Positions 32,668 through 42,924 of a stretch of 64,000 nucleotides of DNA are shown here, piece after piece; position 1 is the stretch's first letter, and each line of letters starts with the position of its first letter. A model generated the notes under the pieces. That model was not told where the DNA came from. It worked only from the letters and a program-made list of their open reading frames with translations, and ran no database searches. This DNA comes from Sarcophilus harrisii (taxonomy: Eukaryota > Chordata > Mammalia > Dasyuromorphia > Dasyuridae): contig NC_045428.1 in the NCBI RefSeq assembly GCF_902635505.1, forward strand, positions 228,114,107-228,178,106, in the 5' to 3' direction. A program made the translations under genes and the position numbers.

Positions 32668-32729
<62 letters not shown>

Positions 32730-33190
32730 AGACTGAGAGAGACAGACAGACACAGAGACAGAGAGAGACACACAGAAACAGAGACAGAAAGAGAAAGAGA
32801 TAAAGAAAGAGACAGAGGCAGAGACAAAGAGACAGAAACAGAAGTGGAGAGAAAGGAGAGACAGAAAAAAGAGACACACAGGAAGACAGAGAAACAGAGA
32901 GATAGAATCAAAAAGAGAAAGGAAGACAGAGGGGGGAAGAGAGGGAGACAAAGAGAGGGAAAGAGAGAGAGAGGAAAGGAGAGGAGAGAGAAAAATAAAG
33001 TGAGAGAGAGAGAAAAAGAGAAAGAAACAGAGACAGACAAAGAGACACACAATGAGACAGAGAGAAAAAGAAAGGAGAGATCTAAGCTCAAATCCTAACT
33101 CTACCACCTGCTATTTGTATGATTTTGAATTAAGTCATTTCTCATCCTGAAACTTCTGTTTCTTCATCTGCATAATGAGATATTCAGGCT
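32600..33190 (+). mobile_element. MIR split by a GA expansion
   Basis: The MIR 5' part ('cataatctagttatagaaca', 'ctgaacttggaact') at 32615-32652 and the MIR core ('ctcaaatcctaactctacca') from 33087 flank a roughly 410-bp purine tract. In an intact MIR these parts lie within a few bases of each other. Confidence 0.7.
32671..33080 (+). repeat. GA-rich microsatellite, about 410 bp
   Basis: A pure (GA)n run at 32671-32720 degrades into GAGACAGA/GAAAGAGA variants. The 146-154-codon Ser/Leu- and Arg/Glu-rich frames on both strands are its translation. Confidence 0.97.
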
Positions 33191-33269
33191 AGATGATCAA
33201 TCAAGTTTTTATTAAGCACCTTCCAAATCCTAGGCACTGTTCTAGGCATTGGAAAGAATAATTAGGTAT

Positions 33270-33570
33270 CTCATATTATGCCAGGCACTGTATTAAGTTT
33301 AAAAAAATATTTTTCATTTGATCCTTTAAAACAACTATGGGAAGTAGATGCACTTATTATTCTGATTTTATGGTTGAGGAAACTGATTTTTCATTTGATC
33401 CTTTAAAACAACTATGGGAAGTAGATGCACTTATTATTCTGATTTTATGGTTGAGGAAACTGAGGTAAATAGAGGTTAAGTGATTCACTCAAATTCTCAT
33501 AAGTATCTGAATTCAAATTTGAACTTAGGTCTTTTTTTATTCCAAGCTCAGATATCTTTCCACTGTAGCT
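33270..33570 (-). mobile_element. MIR with an internal 77-bp duplication
   Basis: 'ctcatattatgccaggcact', 'gaggttaagtgattcactca' and 'ttgaacttaggtctttttt' define the copy. Its central part occurs twice in tandem (33310-33463). Confidence 0.75.
33310..33463 (+). repeat. Perfect 77-bp tandem duplication
   Basis: 33310-33386 and 33387-33463 are the same sequence base for base, from 'tttttcatttgatccttt' to 'ggttgaggaaactga'. The surrounding MIR is diverged, so the duplication is far younger than the MIR. Confidence 0.95.
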
Positions 33571-33700
33571 AGGGATACAAAAACAAAGCTGAAAATAAAG
33601 CATGTCTTCAAGGAGCTTACATTCTGCAGTGGGAGATTATATGTGCATAAGCAAATATCTACAATACATCTTTACAAAATAAATGCAAGTTGTGGGAAGG

Positions 33701-34047
33701 AGGGGCAGTGGCAACTGGGAGAAGGGGAGGGAATCAGGAAAGTACAAACATCTCTAGATGGGAGAAGAAATGTCATGTGTGAGTAATGATAGACACTCTG
33801 TTCTTAAGGTCTCTTGCCAATTTTAAGATCCTGTGGTCCTAAGTGGGATGGGGACATTGTTGCCAGGCAGCCAGTCCTAGTCCCACTTTTGTTGCCTTGG
33901 TGATGGTGGATTTAAAAAAGGAAGCAGTGGTTTGAGGAAACTGAATGTTGATTGCAGATAAGAACCTCAGGTGCCAATTTTCTGGGTTACCTCTCATGGG
34001 ATTGTTGTGAGGAATAAATCTGGAGTGGGAATAAGATTCAAATCTAA
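33701..34047. other. Unique intergenic sequence
   Basis: The left part may be a degraded L2 continuation ('ggaaggaggggcagtggcaa'). No gene seen. Confidence 0.35.
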
Positions 34048-34260
34048 GAAGCATGGATTAAGAGTTTACTATGTACCAGTCACCATGTTAAACTGGAAAT
34101 ATAAATATGAGCAGAAATAAATTCACTGCCCTCAAGGAACTTTCATTCTAACAGGAGAAAAAAAGGAAGCTAAGGAGTGCAGGGAAGGAAGTGAGACTTA
34201 TCTGAAAGGAAGGAAGGAATGGTAGAGAAAATCTGAAGAATCAGTAGTGCAGCCTAGAGA
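34048..34260 (-). mobile_element. L2 3' end
   Basis: 'gagtttactatgtaccagtc', 'accatgttaaactggaaata' and 'ctcaaggaactttcattcta' are antisense of the L2 3' UTR. Confidence 0.7.
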
Positions 34261-34657
34261 GGAACCATGGCTCAAAAAATGGAGTTTCTGGGAAAAACTA
34301 GCTAATCAGAGGAAGAAGTCACAGAGTCAGTGAATGATTCCAGCATGAAAAATTCAGAGGTGGAAGTGAGGAAGTTTCTCTGGCATGGTAGAGCTATCTG
34401 ACACCTGCACTTCTCAGTTCTGCTGAGACTGGAGGGCATACATGACATGGTCTCACTGTTCCTGGTGCCAGCCCTGGCATTTACAAGTCAATGGATTTCT
34501 TCACTGGACTCCATCAGAGACACTTGACATACCTAGAAAAGAAGCTGTAGCTGCCCTTTTCTTGTCCAATCAACCAATGGTGGATCCCATTGTTCAGTTT
34601 TTCCTTAACCCCTCTGGTAGAGGCAAAATGTTGTTGTGGAAGTACCTTGGACTTGGA
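34261..34657. other. Unique intergenic sequence
   Basis: The 89-codon frame at 34442-34711 has no recognisable similarity. Confidence 0.4.
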
Positions 34658-34770
34658 GGGATCCATAAATTCATAGATTTTAAAATAGAAGGAACCTTAG
34701 AGGTCATATAGTCTAATCCCTTCTTTTTTAGGGATGAGGAAACTGAAAGCCAGAGATGCTAGTGAGTGGT
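34658..34770 (-). mobile_element. MIR-related SINE fragment
   Basis: 'ataaattcatagattttaaa', 'aggaaccttagaggtcatat' and 'gggatgaggaaactgaaag'. Confidence 0.65.
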
Positions 34771-35332
34771 ACAGTGGGTATTTATTTGAATGGGGGTCTC
34801 TATGTTCATATCCAGCATTTCCAATTGCACTCACTATTGAGAATGTGCTATAGCAATGCCTTGTGTTAGGAAGGTTTACATTGGGGAAAACAACTGAAAT
34901 AGCAGTTTCTAAAGCTCTTTGGTGTTGGGGGCCTGTGCTTTGGTCTTGAACCTTAAGCTTCAGTGTTTTTTGTATTTTTCCATGCTGAAGGGCCTGTAAA
35001 TTTCCACAGGATATGTACAGGCAGATGGAAGTTGATGGCAGGCCCTCTACTCTGGCTTTCACACAATGGGAAGAGATGGTCAAATCCTTCACTTCCAGAG
35101 CAGGGAGGGATGTGAGTCCTGTTGAGCCTGCCAGGCAAGCTGGGGTGCTTCTTTTAGCTGGCATCCCTCATCATGGAGCTGATTGGCTCTCCTTTGGGCA
35201 CAAAGCTTCTGTGGTCACACAAGTGATAGCTACACTATCTTATGCTATTTGCTAAATGCATCTTCTAACTCTCAATAAGATTGATAAGGAAAAAGCTGAA
35301 TTTCTGTCTACTCCTTTTTTCTCCCCCCAAAC
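34771..35332. other. Unique sequence, no supported gene
   Basis: The 155-codon minus frame (34697-35164) starts in unique sequence and ends in MIR-related sequence. I see no domain. Treated as chance. Confidence 0.4.
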
Positions 35333-35525
35333 TACTTAACAAGTGTTTGTTGAATAGATTTTGAATGAATGAATATCCATTAATTCTCCCCCCCCCAAAT
35401 TAGATTATAAGCTCCTAGCAGGCAGGGTATGGTTCTTCCACATCCTCTTCACTACTTTTCTTAGTGCCAGGTATATGGTGCCTTGTTATATATAGTTGAT
35501 TGTTGAATAAATGGATGAAAGACTG
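35333..35525 (+). mobile_element. L2 3' end
   Basis: 'ttagattataagctcctagc', 'aggcagggtatggttcttcc' and 'ttgattgttgaataaatgga'. A C-run at 35389-35397 interrupts it. Confidence 0.75.
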
Positions 35526-35529
35526 AATA

Positions 35530-35800
35530 AAAGTATGACTAATAGGAGATGGAATAATGAATCTGAAGTCAGGAAGGCCTGAATTCAAATTTTATTTCAG
35601 ATACTCGCTAAAGTGTGAATGACACAAGGGAAGTCTCATTACCTTTGTTTGCCTCAGTTTCCCCACTTGTAAAATGGGGTTGATGATAGCACCTCTCCCA
35701 GAGCTGTTGTGAAAATTAAATGAGATAAATTAAAGTGCTTAGGATAGAGCCTAGAAGAGAGCAAATGTTATATATATATAATGTTTTATAAATGTTAACA
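35530..35800 (+). mobile_element. MIR-type SINE
   Basis: 'aggaaggcctgaattcaaat', 'gcctcagtttccccacttgt', 'ctcccagagctgttgtgaaa' and 'aaagtgcttaggatagagcc', ending where the triplet repeat begins. Confidence 0.78.
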
Positions 35801-35860
35801 GCTACTACTACTACTACTACTGCCACCACCACCCCCACTGCTACCACTACTACTACTGCT
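35801..35860 (+). repeat. (TAC)n/(CCA)n triplet repeat at a SINE tail
   Basis: Imperfect 'ctactactactac', 'gccaccaccaccccc' and 'ctaccactactac'. It lies at the 3' tail of the SINE and probably grew from its simple tail. It gives the Val-rich minus frame at 35716-35904. Confidence 0.9.
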
Positions 35861-35874
35861 ATTTCTTGACTGAT

Positions 35875-35990
35875 TGTTGCATGGTATGACTGTGGACAAG
35901 TCATTTCTCCCTAGGAGTTTTTGCTCTCTTTAAAATGATGCTGTCCTATTGACCTAGAGATAAAGAAACTTGATTTTTATTTTTATCTTG
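35875..35990 (+). mobile_element. MIR fragment
   Basis: 'gtatgactgtggacaagtca' and 'gctctctttaaaatgatgct'. Confidence 0.45.
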
Positions 35991-36558
35991 TTTCCCTTTC
36001 ACTCCATCTAATCAAAACTGAGAATGTGGAAGTGGTTGATCTAGCAGTTTCACTACTGGTTCTGTATCCCAAAGAGATAATAAAAAATGGAGAAAGGACC
36101 CATATGTGCAAAAATATTTGTAACAGCTTTTTTTGTAATGGCAAAGAATTGGAAATTAAGTGGATGCCCAATCAATAGGGGAATGGCTGAATAAGTTATG
36201 GCATATGAATGTAATGGAATATTATTGTTCTATAGAAAATGACAAGCAGGCTGGTTTCAGAAAAGCCTGAAAAGACTTATATGAACTGATGCTGAGTGAA
36301 GTGAATAGAACCAGGACAACATTGTACACAATGACAACAGGATTATGTGATGATCAACTTCTCAATAATGTGGTGATTCAAGACAATTTAAATAGATTTT
36401 GGATGGAAAATGCTAATTACATTCAGAGAGAATTATGGAAACTGAATATGAATCGAAGCATAATATTTTCATTTTCTTATTTTTTTCTTTCTCATGGTGG
36501 TTTTTTTTCCTTTTGATCTGATTTTTTTTAATACAATGACAAATACGGAAATATATAT

Positions 36559-37317
36559 ATTATCATTATAGCTTTTTATTTATAAAACATATGCATGAGT
36601 AATTTTTTAACATTGACCCTTGCAAAACCTTCTGTTCCAACTTTTCCCCTCCTTCCCCCCACCTCCTCCCCTAGATGGCAGGCAGTTCAATACATGTTAA
36701 ATATGTTAAAGTATATATTAAATCTAACATATGTATTCATATTTATACAGTTATCTTGCTGCATAAGGAAAATCGGATCTAGAAATAAAGAAAAAAACCT
36801 GAGAAGGAAAACAAAAATGCAAGAAAACAACAATAGAAAGAATAAAAATGCTATGCTGTGTCCACATTCAGCTCCCACTTCATCACTGAACAATTGGAAC
36901 TGGTTTGAATCATCTCATTTTGAAGAGATCCATCTTCCATCAGAATTAATCATTGTATAGTCTTGTTGTTGCTGTGTATAATGATCTCCTCATTCTGCTC
37001 ATTTCACTCAGCATCAGTTCATGTAAGTCTCTCCAGGCCTCTCTGAATTCATCCTGCTGGTCCTTTCTTACAGAATAATAGTATTGCATAACATTCATAT
37101 ACCACAATTTATTCAGCCATTCTCTAATTGATGGGCATCTATTCAATTTCCAGTTTCTAGCCACTACAGAGAGGGCTGCCACAAACATTTTTGCACATGT
37201 GGGACCCTTTCCCTCTTCAAGATTTCTTTGGGATATAAGCCCAGTAGAAACACTGCTGGATCAAAGGGTATGCACAGTTTGATAACTTTTTGAGCATAGT
37301 TCCAAATCGCTCTTATG
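36559..37317 (-). mobile_element. L1 LINE 3' end inserted in another L1
   Basis: Minus-strand L1 from ORF2 end to tail ('tagctttttatttataaaac' at the tail). Flanks look like an imperfect target duplication: 'acggaaatatatat' (36545-36558) and 'atggaattatattt' (37315-37328). It is better preserved than the L1 it interrupts. Confidence 0.88.
36946..37188 (-). pseudogene. L1 ORF2 extreme C-terminus
   Basis: The 80-codon frame starts 'MFVAALSVVARNWKLN' and continues 'CPSIREWLNKLWYMNVMQYY'. Human ORF2 has 'MFIAALFTIAKTWN', 'CPTMIDWIKKMWHIYTMEYY'. The 5' part of ORF2 is absent here. Confidence 0.88.
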
Positions 37318-37571
37318 GAATTATATTTAAAAGGATTGCACATTATTTAATCTAGATCAGATTACTTCCTGTCTTGGGGAGAAGGGAGGAGAGAAAAGTA
37401 TAAAAATTTCCAACCCAAATTTTACAAAAGTATATGTTGAAAACTATCTTCACATGTTTTTGGAAAAATGAAATGCTATTGAAAATCAGGAGGCAGAAGG
37501 GAGAATTTGTGGGGATGGCATAGGGGATGAGAAACATAAAAAATTTTCCCTTTCCTTGTCTTAGAAACCCC

Positions 37572-37765
37572 TAATTCTAATCATATGATCATAGATCTGG
37601 AACTTGAACTCAGATGTCATCTAGTCTACTATCATTTTATAGATGAGGAATCTGAGATCCAGGAAAGGGAAGTAACTTTACTCAAGGTCACAAAAGAAAG
37701 ATTCAACAGTGGCATTTGAATCCAGCACCTCTCATTTCAGTACCTGTGCTTGCTCCATTGAAAAT
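37572..37765 (-). mobile_element. MIR-related SINE
   Basis: 'gatcatagatctggaacttg', 'cattttatagatgaggaatc' and 'tttactcaaggtcacaaaag'. Confidence 0.72.
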
Positions 37766-38039
37766 TAGTTTTTCAAGAAGCAGAGTAAAATGTCTGTTTC
37801 TCTAGCCTTCCTTAGCAAATTGTACAAGGTTGACAGTTCTGATTTAGGGTATATTCCTTCTTTCCTTCATGGAAATTAGTAGCTGCCCCATTATAGATAA
37901 GCAATTCTATAAAATGTCACATGAATTCTCCTTATTCTACCTCTTAGAATCAGAGAAGAGTGAGAAACAGAGGTTCAAGTCCTCATGGTTAAGGGGGAGA
38001 AAAAGGAAAATGGGGGGAGAATCTTCAGTAAGTATTTCT
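37766..38039. other. Unique intergenic sequence
   Basis: The 102-codon frame at 37869-38177 runs into a SINE fragment and shows no domain. Confidence 0.4.
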
Positions 38040-38160
38040 TACCAGTCATTTTTAGTTGTGTCCAATTCTTTGTGGCCATATTTAAACTTAGGAAATGGAA
38101 AGTGGAGTGAGTCTTCATACTTCAGACCCAGCGTTCTATCCATTACACAATCTAGTTGCA
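38040..38160 (-). mobile_element. SINE fragment, minus orientation
   Basis: 'tttttagttgtgtccaattc' and 'tttgtggccatatttaaac' are the RTE-like tail. 'cagcgttctatccattacac' is the head side. The middle is deleted. Confidence 0.6.
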
Positions 38161-38349
38161 AAATTCAGTATTTCTAGAGTCATTAAAAAATATTGCCTTA
38201 GCCCTGCTTAAGTGTGAAGAAAATAATTGACTTCTTTCTGTATTTCACATTCTGTCTCATCAAAGGAACAGTTTATTATAGCTCTTATTGGATATCATAT
38301 ATCACCTTTTGGTGGAAAATCTGACCTGTGGTTTTGAATGCCCAGATTT

Positions 38350-38465
38350 AGACTGAAGAAATCTAGATTTGAATCCTTTTGCTATCATTGTACTACTTGG
38401 GTGATTGTGGACTAGTTGAGCAACTCCTCTGGCCCCAATTTTCTCAACTGTAAGATTGGACTAGA
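38350..38465 (+). mobile_element. MIR fragment
   Basis: 'aatctagatttgaatccttt', 'gtgattgtggactagttgag' and 'caattttctcaactgtaaga'. Confidence 0.6.
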
Positions 38466-38466
38466 C

Positions 38467-38634
38467 CAGGAATTCTGAACCTGTGACTCATGGACTTGTT
38501 TTCTTAAAAATATTTTTAGTAATTGTATTTCCATGGCATTGGCTTCCTTTGTTCTTGTACTTATTGAATTTTATGCATTTGAAAACATTTTTCTGAGAGG
38601 GGTCTATGATACAAATAATTAAGAACCCCTGGAA
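38467..38634 (-). mobile_element. Short non-autonomous hAT-like DNA transposon
   Basis: Ends 'ccaggaattctgaacctg' and 'aattaagaacccctgg' are inverted repeats. Internal 'ttttatgcatttgaaaacat' and 'tctgagaggggtctatgat' are the reverse complement of the element at 7113-7285. Confidence 0.7.
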
Positions 38635-38664
38635 TAACTTGATGCTGGATTACAGGACCACTGA

Positions 38665-38850
38665 TGGACAGCTTGAGGGGAACTTAGATACATTTTATGC
38701 CAACAGTTTTTCCTTTTATAGATGAAATTGAGGCTCTTAAAGAATAAATGACCTGCTAGAGATGACACAGGAAGTAAGTGGTAAAACTGGAACTATTATG
38801 ACTCATTCCAGCTCTCAGTTCTATGATCCTCTCATCTCCAAAGTTATTTA
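38665..38850 (-). mobile_element. MIR-related SINE
   Basis: 'ttccttttatagatgaaatt', 'gaggctcttaaagaataaat' and 'tgacacaggaagtaagtgg'. Confidence 0.6.
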
Positions 38851-38859
38851 GATCCTTGT

Positions 38860-39085
38860 GGAAACTTCCTCCACTGAAGCTGATCAGCAAGTGATCATTA
38901 AATTATTTAACTGACAGTAATCAGCAAGCTATTTAACTGCTGAATGAATCAGTTAACAGTAAAATAGGGATAATAATAGCACCTACCAAGCAGGATTCTT
39001 GAGAAACAAGTAATGTATTTGTAAATTAAGAGCATACACGGGCTGGAATATATATTAGGTGCTTAATAAATGCTTTCCTTCTTGG
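38860..39085 (+). mobile_element. MIR-type SINE with internal repetition
   Basis: 'aaaatagggataataatagc', 'acctaccaagcaggattctt' and 'taggtgcttaataaatgc' give the 3' half. The 5' half has 'atcagcaagt..atttaactg' and 'atcagcaagctatttaactg' in tandem. Confidence 0.65.
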
Positions 39086-39099
39086 TTACTTAGGAATGA

Positions 39100-39849
39100 A
39101 ATGAGTATGTATCCAACCCCAAGACTTCCTGGCTTTCAGGCGGCCTGATTTTTCCCTGTTCCTAAAGCCATGCTGCTGCCGCCAGGTAAAAGTCATCCTT
39201 TGTGCCACACGCTATCCCCTTGGGCTGCTCCAGACATGCAGCCAGCTGCACGGGCCACTTGGCCCCCGGAGAAATCACCAGCAGCCTGGTGACGGGAAAT
39301 TCCCCAGCTCTGCCCCTAAATTCAGTGATTACCCAAGCTCCGTTTATGCTAATGGTTTCGCCAGCGGCCTGGGTCTCTCCTAAAAGGCCAGTTTCTGAAA
39401 TGGCATCTAAGTGGCCGGGAAGGCTGGAGGTAACCGGCGTCTCGCTGGTCTGTCCCCGGCCTGCACGTCCTGTTCCAAACATTCGTGTGCCAGCACTCAG
39501 GTGCAACCAAGCTTGAAGCTCGGCCAGGAGACAGACCGATTACATTACTGCAGCATGAGGAAGAAATCTGTTACTTGTTTCTGTTTCCTGGCGGTTACTG
39601 GCTCCCTTCTTCTCTCCTTCCCCTTCCCTCCCCTCCTTTTGGAAACAATGGCCCAGCCACCGGCAGCAGGGTTCCCACTTCCCAGGCAAAGGCCAGTTTC
39701 TACAAGATTCTTGAATTTGGGGTCAAGTCCATTGAGGCTGGCTGGCCCTTGGCAGACTTCTGTTTGGACCTGCTGTGGTCCCTGTGGGAGGGATAATGAT
39801 GCTGCAGCCTTCCTGGGATGGGGGTAGAGGGGAACAGTAGGATCTCTTC
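39100..39849. other. GC-richer unique island, no supported gene
   Basis: About 750 bp with no recognised repeat, more GC and several CpGs (around 39141, 39290, 39360-39440, 39535). Overlapping frames of 103-138 codons on both strands show no domain, and the two strands are equally open, as expected from GC content. It could be a conserved regulatory element; that is inference only. Confidence 0.5.
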
Positions 39850-39999
39850 TGGATCCTTAGAGATGAAAAGGAACCAAGAGACCTTCTGGTCCAGCTCTTT
39901 CATTTTATTATTCTCTATGATGGAAAGGAACTGGCAGCAAGCTGCAGGATTACGGCTCACTCTACATCCCTAGCACCAGAAAAGACTTCTAAGGCATTT

Positions 40000-40002
<3 letters not shown>

Positions 40003-40042
<40 letters not shown>
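40003..40042 (+). repeat. (AC)n microsatellite
   Basis: About 20 AC units. Confidence 0.95.
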
Positions 40043-40045
<3 letters not shown>

Positions 40046-40084
40046 GTATGTGTATATATCATTTAAAAAATTATTCCTCCTCCT

Positions 40085-40245
40085 CTACCCCATTCCTCCA
40101 CTCCTTTCAAGAGTTTCAGTTTATAGTTTATTCACAGCAGGGATGACTTAATTTTTGTATCCTCCAGCCATCACAATAGCTGACACATAGTAGGTATTTA
40201 ATGCATTCTTGCAGAATGAAGGAATGATTGAACTGCTGGTGTGTA
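40085..40245 (+). mobile_element. L2 3' end
   Basis: 'agcagggatgacttaatttt', 'gctgacacatagtaggtatt' and 'taatgcattcttgcagaatg'. Confidence 0.7.
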
Positions 40246-40754
40246 CGAATAAGCCTTTCACTTATCCCTTAATATCTGTAGACAAAACTTCACTCACATG
40301 AGCCCAAGTTCAAACATAAGGTTAATGATTCGCATTTCACAAGCCTTTCTAAAATAACTTTAAAATGCTCTTACCAATTGCAGATCCCTTAAGACAGTGC
40401 CTATCAAGGCTGGTGGCAAATGTTAAATCAAGCCTTGCAGCCTGGAACAGATCTTTGTCTGTGGACTTGGCTATAGGTTTTTTGTTTTCCCAGATGGGAG
40501 AGATGGGGGAAAGGAGGGACAAGATGTGTGCATGTTCACAAAGACAATTCCAGGTCGATGAATCAGGAAAGGGAGGTGTGGAGCAATTCTCATGTCCTTC
40601 TGCCTTTGCTTCCCTTCCTGCTGAGCACAAACAGCAGCATGTTCCCCATCTCTGGTCTGCTGACCTTGACCAACAGGTGGGGAGTCATTTATTTTTGAAT
40701 TTAAAAATGAGCTTCCCAGAATGAAGATGACCTCTCCATGATGATATATTCAGT
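40246..40754. other. Unique intergenic sequence
   Basis: Frames of 119 (plus) and 93 (minus) codons overlap at 40349-40724 with no recognisable domain. Confidence 0.4.
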
Positions 40755-40832
40755 GGCACAGCAAGACATTTACTAAGCATGTATTTGTCTCCTATGTCCA
40801 GGCACTGTGTTATTTGCTAGGGGATGCAAAAA

Positions 40833-41335
40833 TAATAGCAGCAAGCATTTATGTAGAATTTTAACATTTGAAAAGTGCTTTAAAATACCCTCTCATTTTA
40901 GCCTCACACCAACACTGAAAAGAGAGTACTATACATATCCTCAAAGCAGGAAGCAGCAGTGGATACAGGTCCAACTGTCAGGACAGCAGTTCAAAGTCAG
41001 GAAGATGAGTTAAAATTATTCAGACACTGAAAGACCCCAAACAAGTCATTTAGCCTGTCTGCCAGTTTCCTTAACCATAAAATGGGGATCATAATAGCAC
41101 TAACCTCCCTGGATTGTTGTGAAGATCAAATGAAACAATATTTGTAAAGTGAGAAGGTACCATATATTTTCCTCCTCCTTCCTTTTCCTCCTTGAGAAAA
41201 CTGAGGCAGACCAGAGATTTAAGTGTTCATCCAGGAATTGCAGAGCTAAACAAATGTCTGCAGCTAAATCTGAACTGAGGTTCATCCTGTCACTGGATCT
41301 GGTATTCCATCTTCTGTGCCTGCTAGCATCCAACT
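40833..41335 (-). mobile_element. MIR inside L2, itself split by a SINE
   Basis: 'aatagcagcaagcatttatg' and 'gtgctttaaaatacc' form the left half. 'gaaaactgaggcagaccaga' and 'ctgaactgaggttcatcctg' form the right half, from about 41195. Confidence 0.7.
40948..41165 (+). mobile_element. MIR-type SINE, innermost insertion
   Basis: 'agcagcagtggatacaggtc', 'aaacaagtcatttagcctgt', 'ccataaaatggggatcataa' and 'ggattgttgtgaagatcaaa'. Confidence 0.7.
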
Positions 41336-41385
41336 AAGCAAACAATCCCTGCCCTACCGAAGCTTACAATCTATTTACTGGTTAA

Positions 41386-41620
41386 TAATACCTTACATTT
41401 ATATGGCACTTTAAAGACTGTCAAAGTGATTTTAAAATACATCATCTTTTTAGTTGTCTAATAACAATCTCATGAAGTAGATACTCTATGATCATCCCCA
41501 TTTTATTGAGGGAATTGAGGCTTAGGAGTTTAAATGATCTGACCATTGATTGGGAGAGTATCAGAGTGCAGGGTTTGAATCCAAGTCTTCCTAAAACAAA
41601 ATTCTTTACTCAGGTTACCA
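41386..41620 (-). mobile_element. MIR-family SINE
   Basis: 'ataataccttacatttatat', 'catccccattttattgaggg', 'gggtttgaatccaagtcttc'. Confidence 0.75.
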
Positions 41621-41724
41621 TAAGATGATGTCCTTTATTAGTCTAATGGTAAAAAATGTTCAGTCAGACCCACCTAGTTCTAAACTGATTAAACTGTCAA
41701 CAGGCTTACGTAATAAATTCACAA

Positions 41725-42025
41725 TGCTATTAACTTTTCAAAGCACTTTGACATTCATTGTGATTCATTCTCATAAATCTCTGTGAATCCTGAATAATGC
41801 AAATTTCCATCCCCTTTTCATAGATGAGTCAACGGAGGCCTTTGAAAACTCACGAATCTAGGAGATAGATGCTATTATGATGCCTCCTTTACAATTGAGG
41901 AAACTGAAGTAGACAGGTTAAGTGACTCACCCAGGATCATACATTTCTGTCATGGCCATACAGTGAATTAATGACACAGCCCAGACTAAAACCACCATCT
42001 CTTAACTTATGCACAGTCTAGCATT
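41725..42025 (-). mobile_element. MIR copies, probably two merged
   Basis: 'tttcatagatgagtcaacgg' and later 'acaattgaggaaactgaagt' are two occurrences of the same MIR motif about 85 bp apart, followed by 'gactcacccaggatcataca'. Confidence 0.65.
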
Positions 42026-42029
42026 TCTT

Positions 42030-42924
42030 CTGGAAAGCGATGGCTCAGTCTGCATTGATATCCCATGCTAGAGTATATATGCATACATTAGGGATAGGAT
42101 GAGGTTAGGATAGGATGAGTTAGAATAGGATGAGATGCTGTTAAGCAACTATGTTTTAGAGAACCGGACCCAGAACTGAGAATTCTGGCATGTGAAGCAA
42201 ATTTTCTTGAGCTGAGTGGAGAGTGGGGAACATATCACATGAGATTTCTAAGACTAGCACATATTGGACCGGTCCCAGGTATCTCAGGTATTATGGATCC
42301 TCAGGACAGGATGTATGCAAGTAGTCTGCCCTGTTGGGGAGTTTTTTAGTGCACTGGAGGAAGGAGATGGGACGCAGATTCACAATTTTCATGTGGCAGG
42401 ATCTTAGTCCTGTTATCCCTATACCAAAACTCACCCTCCATCCAATGGAGGAAAAAGGAAGTTGCTTTTCTTCTCTGTACCATTTAAAGCCCTATTGGCT
42501 CTGTGAAATATTAAATTTCTCTACATGAGAGATTTCAATGATCAATCATTGAATATTAATCAATGTTCTTGGATCAATTAATATTCATCAATATTAATGA
42601 CATATTGATATATAATGATATTATAATATCACATCATCATCATAATGTGTTCAAAAGAGAAACTTTGTATAATAGAATGGGATAAGTCAGGGAATAGTAG
42701 AATGGATAGAAGGGTCTGTAGAAGGTGTTTAACAGCTTATTACATTGAATTAAGTTTGAAGGCTGCTTTATTTTGCTCTCAGAACCCTCTGGGGGGCTGT
42801 ACCAAATGCTTTCATCACAAAACATCTAAATTTTTCTTGTCCTAGGGAAATTAATAGTGCATATGTATGCACAACTGTGTTCAGGATGAAACCTTAAGCA
42901 TCTAGATCTGTCCCTTTCCTCTCT
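42030..42924. other. Unique sequence with small AT inverted repeats
   Basis: A short 'ataggatgag' tandem lies near 42090-42136. An AT-rich patch at 42536-42650 repeats 'tattaatcaatg' and its complement. No gene seen. Confidence 0.4.

Larger units (their letters stand above)
33195..33700 (-). mobile_element. L2 3' end split by a MIR
   Basis: 'tttattaagcaccttccaaa' and 'taggcactgttctaggcatt' (33208-33252) resume after the MIR as 'tagggatacaaaaacaaagc' and 'cttcaaggagcttacattct' (33571-33640). Confidence 0.7.
36032..37485 (+). mobile_element. L1 LINE 3' part, interrupted by an opposite L1
   Basis: The plus-strand L1 runs from the ORF2 end ('tctgtatcccaaagagataa', 'gggaatggctgaataagtta') through the 3' UTR to about 36556. 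It resumes at about 37318 ('aaaggattgcacattattta', 'cttcctgtcttggggagaag', 'acatgtttttggaaaaatga') and ends near 37485. The middle is the L1 at 36559-37317. Confidence 0.88.
40755..41385 (-). mobile_element. L2 3' end containing a MIR
   Basis: L2 antisense 'tcctatgtccaggcactgtg' (40790) resumes as 'aacaatccctgccctaccga' and 'agcttacaatctatttactg' (41341-41382). The MIR at 40833-41335 lies between. Confidence 0.65.

Noticed and set aside
32627-33107. Three overlapping frames of about 150 codons, Ser/Leu- or Arg/Glu-rich
   Set aside because: Translations of the GA microsatellite.
34697-35164. 155-codon minus frame
   Set aside because: No recognisable domain, and it runs into MIR-related sequence.
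39202-39827. Frames of 103-138 codons on both strands in the GC-rich island
   Set aside because: Openness on both strands follows from lower stop-codon density in GC-rich DNA. No domain seen.
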